Shown here: positions 28,048-36,636 of the stretch, one piece after another
Position numbering within the stretch: position 1 is the first letter of the stretch
Layout: every line of letters starts with the position of its first letter
Origin: Calditrichota bacterium
Lineage (GTDB): Bacteria; CLD3
DNA length: 64,000 nt
Direction: 5' to 3'
NCBI GenBank assembly: GCA_008501735.1
Contig: QQUF01000002.1
Location: 57,280-121,279, forward strand
Notes under the pieces: model-generated
What the model saw: only the letters and a program-made list of their open reading frames with translations
Databases searched by the model: none
Told to the model about the DNA's origin: nothing
Made by a program: the position numbers and the translations under genes

Positions 28048-29553
28048 TTAATTCATCGCTTCAGAGACAATCCGATTAGCATTTGCCATAATTGTAAATG
28101 TCAAAGAAACGGCTGGTAAATCAGGAAAAACCGAAGAATCACACAAATAAACATTTGGCAAAAATTCAGCACTTTCAGAAACATCTAAAAGATTTCCTTT
28201 GTAAGGAAAAGTTGACGAGTAATGAGAATTGGTCTTTTGTAAGATTGGAGAAACAGGAGGAATATAAAAACCATTTTTATTTACCGCATTTCTTACACTC
28301 TTCATCAATTCATTTATATTTTTATTGGACGCTTTATCAGCACCAGAAAAGTTTATTTCATCATTGACAAGTTCACAATTATAAGATTGTGATTCTTCTC
28401 CACTTACATAAAGTCTTGCCCAAAAGACTCGTGCTCTCGAATAAGAGACAAGCGACTTTACAACTTTCCAAATTGGCTCTGGAATATTGTATCGCCACAT
28501 ATAATCGAAGTTTGAATAAACTTGTGCTTGAGCAAATTTATAATCTTTTGATTTAGGTATAAATCCAAAAATTAAATTACAAAGTGAGACATATGGTTCA
28601 TTAACAACTTTATAATCCAGCTTTCCTAAATATAAAATTGGAAAGACATAAACAGCATTATCAGCCATTTTTTCCGATTTTGTTAGCCCTGTTGAACGTA
28701 AGACAATTTCTGTAGAATTTGGACAACCTGCACCTATAAAGATTTTAGAAAAACCTGAATAGGTCTCAACTTTATTTTCTGCAGAAACCGTAACTTTACC
28801 TTCTTCTACCCTTATTACTTTACCTTTTACAGTTTTTACTCTATCATCAGAAAGATATTTTTCTATTGTTTTCCTTGTGCTATAAATTGAATCGGAGAAG
28901 CAGCCAGCAAGACACTCACCACAATAGATACAAGAATTAACTTCACCTTCGCGAGTTTCTAAAGCTACGCGATTGGTTCCTGAAATTACTTGATAATTGT
29001 CTTCATTTTCAGATGTTGAATTAGTGCTTTCGTCAAGTTTATCAAACATTCTAGTGATTTTATAAGGAGGATTAGTAGCAAAGTTCTCACCGAAATAAGA
29101 ATCTAATTTATCATTTCTTGATGAAATCCCAATTAACTTGGATAACTCAGAATAGTAAGGGTTTAAATCTTTTCTACTTATATGCCAGTTTTCAAGTTCA
29201 TTATCAGTGAAAGCTAGGGAAGTTCCACCCCAATAATTTGTCAAACCGCCTAAAGACTTACTTTTAAATAAACCTGGTTTACCATCTAATTTATATTTTG
29301 CAAGTGGTTTAGTAAAATGTGTTTTAGGAGGTGGAAACTTGAAAGAAGTTTTAGACTTTATTTCAGAGTAAATTTCGTCATAAAATTTTTCAACTTTCAA
29401 TTCTGTCGCCTTAGCCAAGCTAGGAAAGTCTTCTTCTTCAAAGACATCAAAAACTGTGATTTCAATATTCTTTTTCTTAAGAAGAGCCGTAAGAATTCCT
29501 AAACCAGCTGCACCTGTTCCAATTACTGCAATTTTGGATTTTAAAAACTTCAT
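28048..29553 (-). CDS. GMC-family flavin oxidoreductase with a ferredoxin-like Cys motif
   Basis: This FAD enzyme of 501 residues from ATG 29553 (a TTG one codon earlier is possible) has the dinucleotide loop GTGAAG at 12-17. SLGGLTNYWGGTSLAF is near 100-115, and the GMC C-terminal block VYLCDSSVFPDLPAVSLTF is near 470-488. Between them, Cys208, 211, 214 and 218 form CX2CX2CX3C (CIYCGECLAGC), a [4Fe-4S]-like pattern. Family members oxidise alcohols or sugar lactols. A sugar or lipid oxidation in glycan assembly is inferred; the substrate is unknown. Confidence 0.85.
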   Translation of the reverse strand: MKFLKSKIAVIGTGAAGLGILTALLKKKNIEITVFDVFEEEDFPSLAKATELKVEKFYDEIYSEIKSKTSFKFPPPKTHFTKPLAKYKLDGKPGLFKSKSLGGLTNYWGGTSLAFTDNELENWHISRKDLNPYYSELSKLIGISSRNDKLDSYFGENFATNPPYKITRMFDKLDESTNSTSENEDNYQVISGTNRVALETREGEVNSCIYCGECLAGCFSDSIYSTRKTIEKYLSDDRVKTVKGKVIRVEEGKVTVSAENKVETYSGFSKIFIGAGCPNSTEIVLRSTGLTKSEKMADNAVYVFPILYLGKLDYKVVNEPYVSLCNLIFGFIPKSKDYKFAQAQVYSNFDYMWRYNIPEPIWKVVKSLVSYSRARVFWARLYVSGEESQSYNCELVNDEINFSGADKASNKNINELMKSVRNAVNKNGFYIPPVSPILQKTNSHYSSTFPYKGNLLDVSESAEFLPNVYLCDSSVFPDLPAVSLTFTIMANANRIVSEAMN

Positions 29554-29563
29554 CAATTAAGAA

Positions 29564-30466
29564 TTATTCGTCTTTTCGCATCATAGTTACAGTGTGAGAA
29601 CTTCGCTTGATAATCAAATCTGCAATAAGTCCAATTGTAAAAAGGAAAAGAGTTGCTAATGGGAAAAGAATTGAACTTTGTGTTAAATTCTGGTAAATAA
29701 AAATATCTTTGTAAAGAAATCCACAAGAAATGAAAGTCAAAATTAGAATTAAAGGAGTAAAGAATTTGAATGGATTAAAATAGATTGCTATTCTAAGCAA
29801 TAATTTAAAAAAATTAATCGTGTCTTTAACAGGTTTGATCTTAGATTCCCCAACTCTTTCGAAGTAATCAATAGCGTAAAATTCTACTTCATATTCATCA
29901 CAAAGCATTCCCATTGTAATTGTAGTTGTAAAAGAAAATCCATTTGGATAAAGATGATAAAAATTAATAGCAGCTTCTTTATTGAAAACTCTTAGCCCTG
30001 AATTAATATCAGGAATTTTAACACCTGAGATATAACTTGCAAGCCCTTTAATAAAGAACTTTGGGACCTTTTTAATAAAAGGATACGATACATTCGCTCC
30101 TGTTCTAGCTCCGACAAGCATATCTAAACTATTTTTGAAATAATAATTTACTAACTCAGGAATTTTTTCATTTGGGTAAGTTCCATCAGCATCTGTAATA
30201 ACAATTGTCGAATACTTTGCACTTCTTAAGCCCGTTTTTAAAGAAGCTCCATAACCTCTATTTCTTTTATGATTTAGAAGTTTACACTTCGTAGGACAAG
30301 TTTCTAATTGTTTCCAAGTATTATCTGAAGAACCATCATTTATAGCAATAATTTCATACTCTTCAATATTGCTATTTTTTAATGAATTATCTATTTCAGC
30401 AATTGTTTCTTGAATTACTTTTTCTTCATTGTAAACAGGAATGAGAACTGTTATTCCTTTAGACAT
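29564..30466 (-). CDS. GT2 glycosyltransferase, polyprenyl-phosphate sugar synthase-like
   Basis: This 300-residue protein has TVLIPVYNEEKVIQETI near 5-21, IAINDGSSDNTW near 40-51 and the DXD region TDADGTYPNEKIPEL near 90-104. It has two C-terminal membrane helices (about 228-285). The arrangement is that of DPM1/ArnC-like enzymes that make undecaprenyl-phosphate sugars. It probably donates to a GT-C enzyme such as the one at 23241. The gap to the next gene upstream is 16 bp. Confidence 0.87.
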   Translation of the reverse strand: MSKGITVLIPVYNEEKVIQETIAEIDNSLKNSNIEEYEIIAINDGSSDNTWKQLETCPTKCKLLNHKRNRGYGASLKTGLRSAKYSTIVITDADGTYPNEKIPELVNYYFKNSLDMLVGARTGANVSYPFIKKVPKFFIKGLASYISGVKIPDINSGLRVFNKEAAINFYHLYPNGFSFTTTITMGMLCDEYEVEFYAIDYFERVGESKIKPVKDTINFFKLLLRIAIYFNPFKFFTPLILILTFISCGFLYKDIFIYQNLTQSSILFPLATLFLFTIGLIADLIIKRSSHTVTMMRKDE

Positions 30467-30482
30467 ATTTTAGAGCCTATTC

Positions 30483-32696
30483 TTAATTATTAATGTCATA
30501 TCCATTTAATGTCAAATCTAAGACTTGACAGATTTTATTAAATTCTTCAATTTCGTAATCGACTAAATTCTTTTTTTCTAATGGGTCAGAAAAAATGTTA
30601 AAAAGTTCAAAAGTAAAATACATTTGATTATATATTAGTTTATAACCACTTTTAGCATCAATGATAGAAAATTCTGAGTAATCTCCATCTAAAGAGTGGT
30701 AACATCTAGAAGACATTACATAATTCTTATGCGATATTTCTTTATTGTTTATTAAAGGAAGTAAACTTTTACCTTGTCTAAAACTATTAGATTTTAAATT
30801 GACCCCTAATAATTCAAAGATTGTTAAATACACATCATTTAATTCAACAAAATTTTCAACCATTTTGGGTTGAAAATTAGGAATGTAAAAACTTAAAGGA
30901 ACCCATATTAACTCTTCATAAAGAGAAACTCCGTGGAATAAGCCTCCATGATCTAATAATTCTTCTCCGTGGTCTGCAAAAACTACAACAACTGTATTCT
31001 GATAATATTTACTTTTAGAAAAATAATTCCAAAATTCTTTAAAATTATTATCAAAATATTTGACTTCACTATCATAATTTCCAACTAAAGATTGAGGAAA
31101 ACCAAATCCTCTATCCATATGAGGATAATGTGTATCACCTATAAATGCTGTAAATAGAAAGTTTTCTCTATCTTCTTCTAAAAGCCATTTTTTGATTTCA
31201 AAAAAGACATCTTTAGAGTCACTATCCTTAGTAAGATCATTTGGTGAACTTTCATAATCTAACATTTCAAATGGGATTTGAGTTATGATTGTATCTAAAG
31301 TTTCTTTAAATGGGCTTAATTGTGGTCTAATTGAATTGAAATCAACTTCCCTAAAGTGGTTATAACTCATCGCCCTCATAGGATGTATTGAAGCTCTTGT
31401 TCCTGAACCTTGGGCATAAGCCCTTGAGAAAGTTATACTTTCTTTTGTAAATTTTTTAAAATTAGGCAATAAATTATCATATTCACTCGATAAAACTCTG
31501 TCATTTCTCAACGCATCAACATGCAAGACTAACACGTTTTTAATTTCTTTTTCAGTATATACTTCCTCTTGAAAAAACTCTTCAATAAAATTTTTGTTAA
31601 ATTCAATTTTTGAGAAGTCACTCGTCAATAAATCACCACCTAATGAGTTTTCATCAAAACTATTATTTGGTATATCTTGAGCTCTTGGATGGATATTACT
31701 ATTCATAGGCTCACTGTCACCACCATCAAAGAAATGAGAATAACCATCACCATCAAAATCTGATATTTTTTGAAATTGTTGTATTGAAAACCTAACCAAT
31801 TCTGTATGTCTGAAAATAGCTGATTTGATTTTTCTATTACTAGGTAAATCAAAGTTTGAAAAAACTAAAAGTGCTAAAACAATAGGGATAAATATTCTTT
31901 TACGAATTAAAAAATCCTTTTTAACTATCCATTCTTTAAAAAAAGAAAGGAAAACTAATGTAGTAACCAAATAAACAACTTTCAGCGAAGTATGCAATAC
32001 ATGATATAAGTTTCTGTAAAGATAACTATCTACATAATAAAATACTATTACACCGAAGAAAAGTATCGTCACAATCACCTTTTGAAAAAGAACATTCTTA
32101 AGGTTTAAGCTATCTGAATAATTCTTAATCATAAACCTTATTACAAACGAGACAATACTTACTAAAAGAATTATCACTAAAAGAATTAAAATTACTCCTA
32201 TTTCGAGATTAAATGTTTCTCTAAAAAATAATCTTGTATTAGCAATTATAGAAATATCCATTAGAGAAACACGCAATGTCGCATAGGTATTGCTATTTTG
32301 GAAAAGTTTAAAAAGAGCAGTAAAAAAGGTGGAATTATCTTTTGATGATTTGAAAACAAAATTAAAAATGATTAAAGATAAAGAACTTATTGACACTCCT
32401 AATATCAGATAGAATTTCAGTTCAAATGACTTTAATGAATATTTTTCAGCAAAAAACTTATCATACACTATTTTAGTAAAACTATCCATAAGCCAAATAA
32501 AGCAGCCTAGGAAAAAACCGAAAATGATAGTTAGAGATGATATAGTTGCAAAATCATAAACTAAAAATCGCAATGATTCCAATAAGTTTAGGTTTAAATG
32601 TCCATACAGGAATATTCTATCAAAAGTTTCAACAAATGAAAGTAAAAAACCAGCTAGAAAACCTAAGAAAGTGTAACGTTCTATAAAAGAAGCCAT
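30483..32696 (-). CDS. Membrane alkaline-phosphatase-fold transferase with MopE-like metal motif
   Basis: About seven N-terminal membrane helices (15-280) precede a short Asp-rich segment at 315-357 (DFDGDGYSHF, DGGD, then PNNSFDENSLGGDL). This resembles the putative metal-binding motif of MopE-like proteins. A sulfatase/phosphoglycerol-transferase domain follows, with metal ligand Asp396 in HVDALR, nucleophile region GSGTR near 433-436, and DHGEELLDHGG towards the C-terminus. No CxPxR formylglycine site is present, so it is not a standard sulfatase. It may add or remove phospho-groups, as LtaS/OpgB do. The ATG at 32696 is preferred over TTG 32702. Confidence 0.8.
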   Translation of the reverse strand: MASFIERYTFLGFLAGFLLSFVETFDRIFLYGHLNLNLLESLRFLVYDFATISSLTIIFGFFLGCFIWLMDSFTKIVYDKFFAEKYSLKSFELKFYLILGVSISSLSLIIFNFVFKSSKDNSTFFTALFKLFQNSNTYATLRVSLMDISIIANTRLFFRETFNLEIGVILILLVIILLVSIVSFVIRFMIKNYSDSLNLKNVLFQKVIVTILFFGVIVFYYVDSYLYRNLYHVLHTSLKVVYLVTTLVFLSFFKEWIVKKDFLIRKRIFIPIVLALLVFSNFDLPSNRKIKSAIFRHTELVRFSIQQFQKISDFDGDGYSHFFDGGDSEPMNSNIHPRAQDIPNNSFDENSLGGDLLTSDFSKIEFNKNFIEEFFQEEVYTEKEIKNVLVLHVDALRNDRVLSSEYDNLLPNFKKFTKESITFSRAYAQGSGTRASIHPMRAMSYNHFREVDFNSIRPQLSPFKETLDTIITQIPFEMLDYESSPNDLTKDSDSKDVFFEIKKWLLEEDRENFLFTAFIGDTHYPHMDRGFGFPQSLVGNYDSEVKYFDNNFKEFWNYFSKSKYYQNTVVVVFADHGEELLDHGGLFHGVSLYEELIWVPLSFYIPNFQPKMVENFVELNDVYLTIFELLGVNLKSNSFRQGKSLLPLINNKEISHKNYVMSSRCYHSLDGDYSEFSIIDAKSGYKLIYNQMYFTFELFNIFSDPLEKKNLVDYEIEEFNKICQVLDLTLNGYDINN

Positions 32697-32704
32697 ATTC
32701 AATT

Positions 32705-33424
32705 TTAATTTTTTCTTTTAATAATTAGAATTAAAAAACCACCAAAATTACCTAGAAAAGAGTCACATAATTTTCTTTCGAGAAAATCTATTATATTAGA
32801 AATAATTGGTATCTTATACAATTGAGCAACAACTGTGAAAATTCTAACCCCTCTAATCGCTTCAATATGAAAATCATTTCCAATTAACTTCTTAAGTTCA
32901 TTTTTCGAGTCGTAACGAGTCAATATCGCTTCGTCATCAAACTCTTTGGAAGTGTTAGTAGGGCTTTTAAGCATTTTAACTAAATAACGAATACTAGATT
33001 TGTTATAGAATTCAAGTATCATTACTCCATCCTTACTCAAAACTCTATCAAACTCCGAAAAGGCTTTTTTCATCTCCTTCACATGAGCTAATACCTTGAA
33101 AGAATACAAAAGATCAAAAGTATCATCTTTATAAGGTAGTGCTGTCAAATCACCTTGTAAGATTTTATTTAATTTTTTTGGTTTAGCTTTTTTTAACATT
33201 CCCAAGGAAATATCAATACCGAAGGAGTTTTTACACCTATCCTTAACTCTCTGCAGAATTAATCCTGTTCCACAGCCTAACTCAAGAACATTTGATGATT
33301 CTTTTAAATACTTATAAACTATTTGTGTTTCAAGATCATCAAGCATTTTATGGTAGCCTTTATGACGTTCAACCTCATAGCTTTCACTAAAGGCATCATA
33401 ATATTTGATATTTTTTTTATCCAT
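32705..33424 (-). CDS. SAM-dependent methyltransferase, class I
   Basis: This 239-residue methyltransferase has motif I VLELGCGTGLI near 46-56, motif II around GIDISLGMLKKAKP, and DLLYSFKVLAHV near 105-116. It begins YYDAFSESYEVERHKGYH, common to methyltransferases of glycan loci. It probably methylates a sugar hydroxyl or carboxyl; the acceptor is unknown. It abuts the GT4 gene with no gap. Confidence 0.87.
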   Translation of the reverse strand: MDKKNIKYYDAFSESYEVERHKGYHKMLDDLETQIVYKYLKESSNVLELGCGTGLILQRVKDRCKNSFGIDISLGMLKKAKPKKLNKILQGDLTALPYKDDTFDLLYSFKVLAHVKEMKKAFSEFDRVLSKDGVMILEFYNKSSIRYLVKMLKSPTNTSKEFDDEAILTRYDSKNELKKLIGNDFHIEAIRGVRIFTVVAQLYKIPIISNIIDFLERKLCDSFLGNFGGFLILIIKRKN

Positions 33425-34543
33425 TTAAATAAGTAATTCCTTATAAATTTTACGGTAATTTTCTGCCATAACTTTTGACGAGAAATTATTAATTACGTTT
33501 AATCTAGTTTTTGAGATAATATTTTTCTGTAAATTGGAGTCTGAAAAAAATAACTTAAATTTACTAATAAAGTCATTAAAATCATTTGGAGCGAATTTCA
33601 AGCCACATTTTTCTATTAAAATCTCATTTAGCGGTGCAAAGTCAGAGATTAAAATTGGAGTTTCTAAGTAAAGTGCTTCCAATAGGACAAGTGGAATATC
33701 CATTTTAGCAAAAAGTGAGTTTACAGGAAATATAACTAAATCTGCTGCTGCTAAAAGTTCTCTTATGTAATCTATTTCATTAAGGAAATGAACTCTTTTA
33801 GAAAGCCCTAGCTTGTCTACAACACTTTTTAAATTTGATTCAACTTTAAAATCTAGATGAGTTTTTATTCTACAAGCAGAAACAAAATTGCATTCAAAAT
33901 TAAGATTTTTGATTTCCCCGATAAAACTTGTTAAAATATTCTCACAATTGCTATAATGATAATCACCACAATATAGAATTAACTTTTCATCGTTAGACTT
34001 ATATTGCTTCTTTAACATATTTACTTTGAGAGTGTTAACTTCAACAGGAGTTTCTATGCCAGGATAAATAACTTCAACACCTTCTACTCCTAGGCTTTTT
34101 AATTTTTGAGCAGAATCTTTTGATAGAGCAACTACCTTATCAGCAAAAAGTAAATCTTTTATATTTGCAGTTTCATTAGGAAAACTTGTCAATGTTTGTA
34201 CTGTTTTCTTTTTTTGTAGTTTCGTTACTAGCTTACCAACAGAAGAAGTGAGTTTATTCGGAGTAAAGAAATAATGTTTCAATTCAATACTTTTTCCTAT
34301 TCCCAAAAGATAAATTAAGACTCTCAAATTTTGCAATAATGGAGGTGAAAGTTTCCCACTATCTTTATAAATTTGAATATCCCGTAAATGCTTACTTGAG
34401 AACTTCATTCCTGTCTTCGTCATTAACTTAAAAATAAATTCAGGGTTATTTTCTGCTATTTGATAGGCGAGATTTTTATTACTATCATTCCAAGGAGGAG
34501 TTAGAGGTTTGGATACAAATAAAATTTGTTTAGGAATCGTCAT
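33425..34543 (-). CDS. Glycosyltransferase, GT4 family
   Basis: This is a GT4 enzyme of about 372 residues. The N-terminal acceptor half has ILFVSKPLTPPWNDSNKNLAY. The donor half has VIYPGIETPVEV, LILYCGDYHYSN and the block AKMDIPLVLLEALYLETPILISD. ATG 34543 is chosen because a GGAG/GGG stretch lies upstream. The ATG at 34561 would add 6 residues and lengthen the overlap with the polymerase gene from 14 to 32 bp. Likely a repeat-unit transferase. Confidence 0.85.
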   Translation of the reverse strand: MTIPKQILFVSKPLTPPWNDSNKNLAYQIAENNPEFIFKLMTKTGMKFSSKHLRDIQIYKDSGKLSPPLLQNLRVLIYLLGIGKSIELKHYFFTPNKLTSSVGKLVTKLQKKKTVQTLTSFPNETANIKDLLFADKVVALSKDSAQKLKSLGVEGVEVIYPGIETPVEVNTLKVNMLKKQYKSNDEKLILYCGDYHYSNCENILTSFIGEIKNLNFECNFVSACRIKTHLDFKVESNLKSVVDKLGLSKRVHFLNEIDYIRELLAAADLVIFPVNSLFAKMDIPLVLLEALYLETPILISDFAPLNEILIEKCGLKFAPNDFNDFISKFKLFFSDSNLQKNIISKTRLNVINNFSSKVMAENYRKIYKELLI

Positions 34544-35939
34544 TTTGAATACCCACTCCATTTACAGAACTATCTTTATATATAATCATTTCTTGATTTT
34601 CATACCATCTTAATGCCAAATATACATAAGTTAACAAAAAATAAAGAGGTGTATTTGAGTATGTATAAATTAGAAAATCAGTAATGTTCATTATATAAAT
34701 ACAGAGTAAAGTTGTATAACCAATAACTGCATATTTTTTTATTTTTATATTTATCGAAAAAATTCTCGGGTATAAATATCTATGTAAGTTCCAAAGAAAA
34801 AGGATATAAAGCATTAGCCCAATCAATCCTTGTTTTTGAATTAACTCTGTCCAACCACTTTCTAAATAGTGTTGGCTATCAAAGAAACCACCGAATAATG
34901 GATTTTCTGAAAGCCAATAAGCAATTTCGTCAAATGCTAATTCTGAAAAGTGCCCACTAGAAGCATCTCTTAAGCCTTCTACGTTACCACCAATAATGGG
35001 ATTGATGACAGAAGTAGCACGCTCTGTTATAGCTTCTCCTGATATTATTGTTAAAGCTATACCTCCAATAAATAAAGCAAAAAAAGCTTTTTGATTAGCC
35101 ATAATGCCTTTAAAGACTAAAAATATACTTACACAAATCAAAGCCAAATAAGCATTTCGTGAAAGTGAAATTGCAACTATACCCAAACAAGATATTAAAG
35201 CTGTTATATGTATTTTCTTATTCTCCTTTTCAAAGTTAAAAAAATGTAAAAACATAAAGAACATTATAACAAAAAATGTCCCATATGAATTCTTATGCCC
35301 TAGCAATTTATTTACCCATATTGTATCACTTTCACTACCGATAGGTAAAACTTTAAAGGAAAAGTAAATTTCTAGTAAATAGAAAAAGCAAAATATACTT
35401 AGGTAAATTATAATTTTATTAAAAAATTCAATTTCTTTTTCTTCTTTTACATTCTTAAATATTTGACTTAGAATAAAAATTGTTTGAATTGGCACAATTA
35501 TAAAACTTAATAAATATGAATTAACTTGAGACCCAAACACAAAATCTAAATGTATCCAATATCTAAAGCAAAAAATTAAGTTTCCCAAAAAGCAGAATAA
35601 TAATATTATAGTATAACTTCGTTTAAAAAGACTTTTTCTGAATAATATACCTTTAGAAATGAAATGGTAAAAAAGAACAAGTGAAATTACATTAAAAGGG
35701 TCTAATACTGAAATATTCAATAAATTAATATTTAAAATATTTCTAAAGAACATACCTAGAATAAAGAAAATTACTACTGCTACATTATAATTTAGCAAAG
35801 CTATTGTTAATATACCGAATCCTAAGAATATTTCTGCCCCTTTTTCTATTCCCTCTTGAAGAATAAAAAAAGTTAGTAATAAGAAAATAATAGGTAGAAT
35901 AAATATAACAGAATTTTTGCTTGTTGAGGCTGTTCTCAT
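34530..35939 (-). CDS. O-antigen polymerase/ligase (Wzy-type)
   Basis: This 469-residue, very hydrophobic protein has about 10-12 membrane helices. A large periplasmic loop (about 300-370) carries EGLRDASSGHFSELAFDEI, and GHKNSYGTF with SLSRNAYLAL are of the Wzy_C O-antigen ligase group. It would polymerise or transfer flipped repeats in the periplasm. Its 3' end overlaps the GT4 gene. No second polymerase is in the window. Confidence 0.83.
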   Translation of the reverse strand: MRTASTSKNSVIFILPIIFLLLTFFILQEGIEKGAEIFLGFGILTIALLNYNVAVVIFFILGMFFRNILNINLLNISVLDPFNVISLVLFYHFISKGILFRKSLFKRSYTIILLFCFLGNLIFCFRYWIHLDFVFGSQVNSYLLSFIIVPIQTIFILSQIFKNVKEEKEIEFFNKIIIYLSIFCFFYLLEIYFSFKVLPIGSESDTIWVNKLLGHKNSYGTFFVIMFFMFLHFFNFEKENKKIHITALISCLGIVAISLSRNAYLALICVSIFLVFKGIMANQKAFFALFIGGIALTIISGEAITERATSVINPIIGGNVEGLRDASSGHFSELAFDEIAYWLSENPLFGGFFDSQHYLESGWTELIQKQGLIGLMLYILFLWNLHRYLYPRIFSINIKIKKYAVIGYTTLLCIYIMNITDFLIYTYSNTPLYFLLTYVYLALRWYENQEMIIYKDSSVNGVGIQNDDS

Positions 35940-35957
35940 CTATAAACCTTGATTAAG

Positions 35958-35997
35958 TTTATCAAGAGGAAATAAAAGTAATATCCCTCTTGATAAC
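35958..35997 (-). other. Intergenic hairpin between the DUF5989 gene and the polymerase gene
   Basis: The arms TATCAAGAGG (35960-35969) and CCTCTTGATA (35986-35995) are perfect complements, extend by one more pair (35959/35996), and enclose a 16-base loop. No T-run follows on the minus strand, so it is not a clear intrinsic terminator. It lies in the only sizeable gap of this sub-block (35940-36006) and could act as an attenuator, RNA-processing or stability element. Confidence 0.45.
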
Positions 35998-36006
35998 TCT
36001 AAACTT

Positions 36007-36165
36007 TTAAAATAATGCATAAATAAATGGAGCCATTGCAGAGCCTTGTGTCAAAACAATAAGTGCTGACAAAAGAACAAGCATCACAACTATTGGCATC
36101 AACCAATATTTTTTACGTTCTTTGAGGAAAGACATAAATTCCGCAAAAATAGATAGTTTGCTCAT
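36007..36165 (-). CDS. Small membrane protein, DUF5989 family
   Basis: This is a 52-residue protein, too short for usual gene cut-offs. It starts MSKLSIFAEFMSFLKERKKY, then one membrane helix, ending in GSAMAPFIYALF. This matches the small DUF5989 proteins that follow carbamoyltransferase and SxtJ genes in polysaccharide loci. Its ATG directly touches the stop of the SxtJ-like gene (36166), so it is translated from the same message. The role is unknown. It may help the carbamoyltransferase at the membrane. Confidence 0.8.
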   Translation of the reverse strand: MSKLSIFAEFMSFLKERKKYWLMPIVVMLVLLSALIVLTQGSAMAPFIYALF

Positions 36166-36615
36166 CTAAAATAACCTTTCGCAATTTGCTGGGTTAAATG
36201 GTTTTTCATCTCTTTTTATCCAATATGATTTTGGGCTTTTATCGTATTTCAAATCTAAAATATCCTTACCCATCATTTTGACAATCAGTCCAATTGGTGT
36301 AAATACTAAGAAAAAAAGTATCGTTAAAATCACTCTTGTCATCATCCAACCAAGAGTAAATGCTAACCCCATCCAAACTTTAAAGAATGGAGTTAGAACT
36401 TTTGGCAAAACAAGTCCCAAAAGTAAAAACAGAATTGAAGCACCACCAAAATAAATGTAGCCTTCACCACCAAAGTTCAAAAAATTAGGTGCTTCTTTCC
36501 ACCAAAGCAAACCTGCTATCAATCCCAAGACAACAAAAAATGTTATCCCGAATTTTCGTAATTCTTGAGAATTAACTTTTAAATGAGCTAATTCCGCTGC
36601 TATATCTTTAAACAT
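36166..36615 (-). CDS. SxtJ-like small membrane protein
   Basis: This 149-residue protein has three or four membrane segments (about 22-40, 52-72, 80-118). An N-terminal AELAHLKVNSQELRKFG and a C-terminal GKDILDLKYDKSPKSYWIKR are characteristic of the SxtJ family, found beside NodU/CmcH carbamoyltransferases. The gene is 21 bp after the carbamoyltransferase. Function is undefined, probably an accessory membrane factor. Confidence 0.82.
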   Translation of the reverse strand: MFKDIAAELAHLKVNSQELRKFGITFFVVLGLIAGLLWWKEAPNFLNFGGEGYIYFGGASILFLLLGLVLPKVLTPFFKVWMGLAFTLGWMMTRVILTILFFLVFTPIGLIVKMMGKDILDLKYDKSPKSYWIKRDEKPFNPANCERLF

Positions 36616-36636
36616 TTATTAATAATCTCCTAAGGG

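Noticed and set aside
30483..32696. Standard sulfatase
   Set aside because: There is no CxPxR formylglycine site. The nucleophile region is GSGTR, as in phosphoglycerol-transferase-like relatives.
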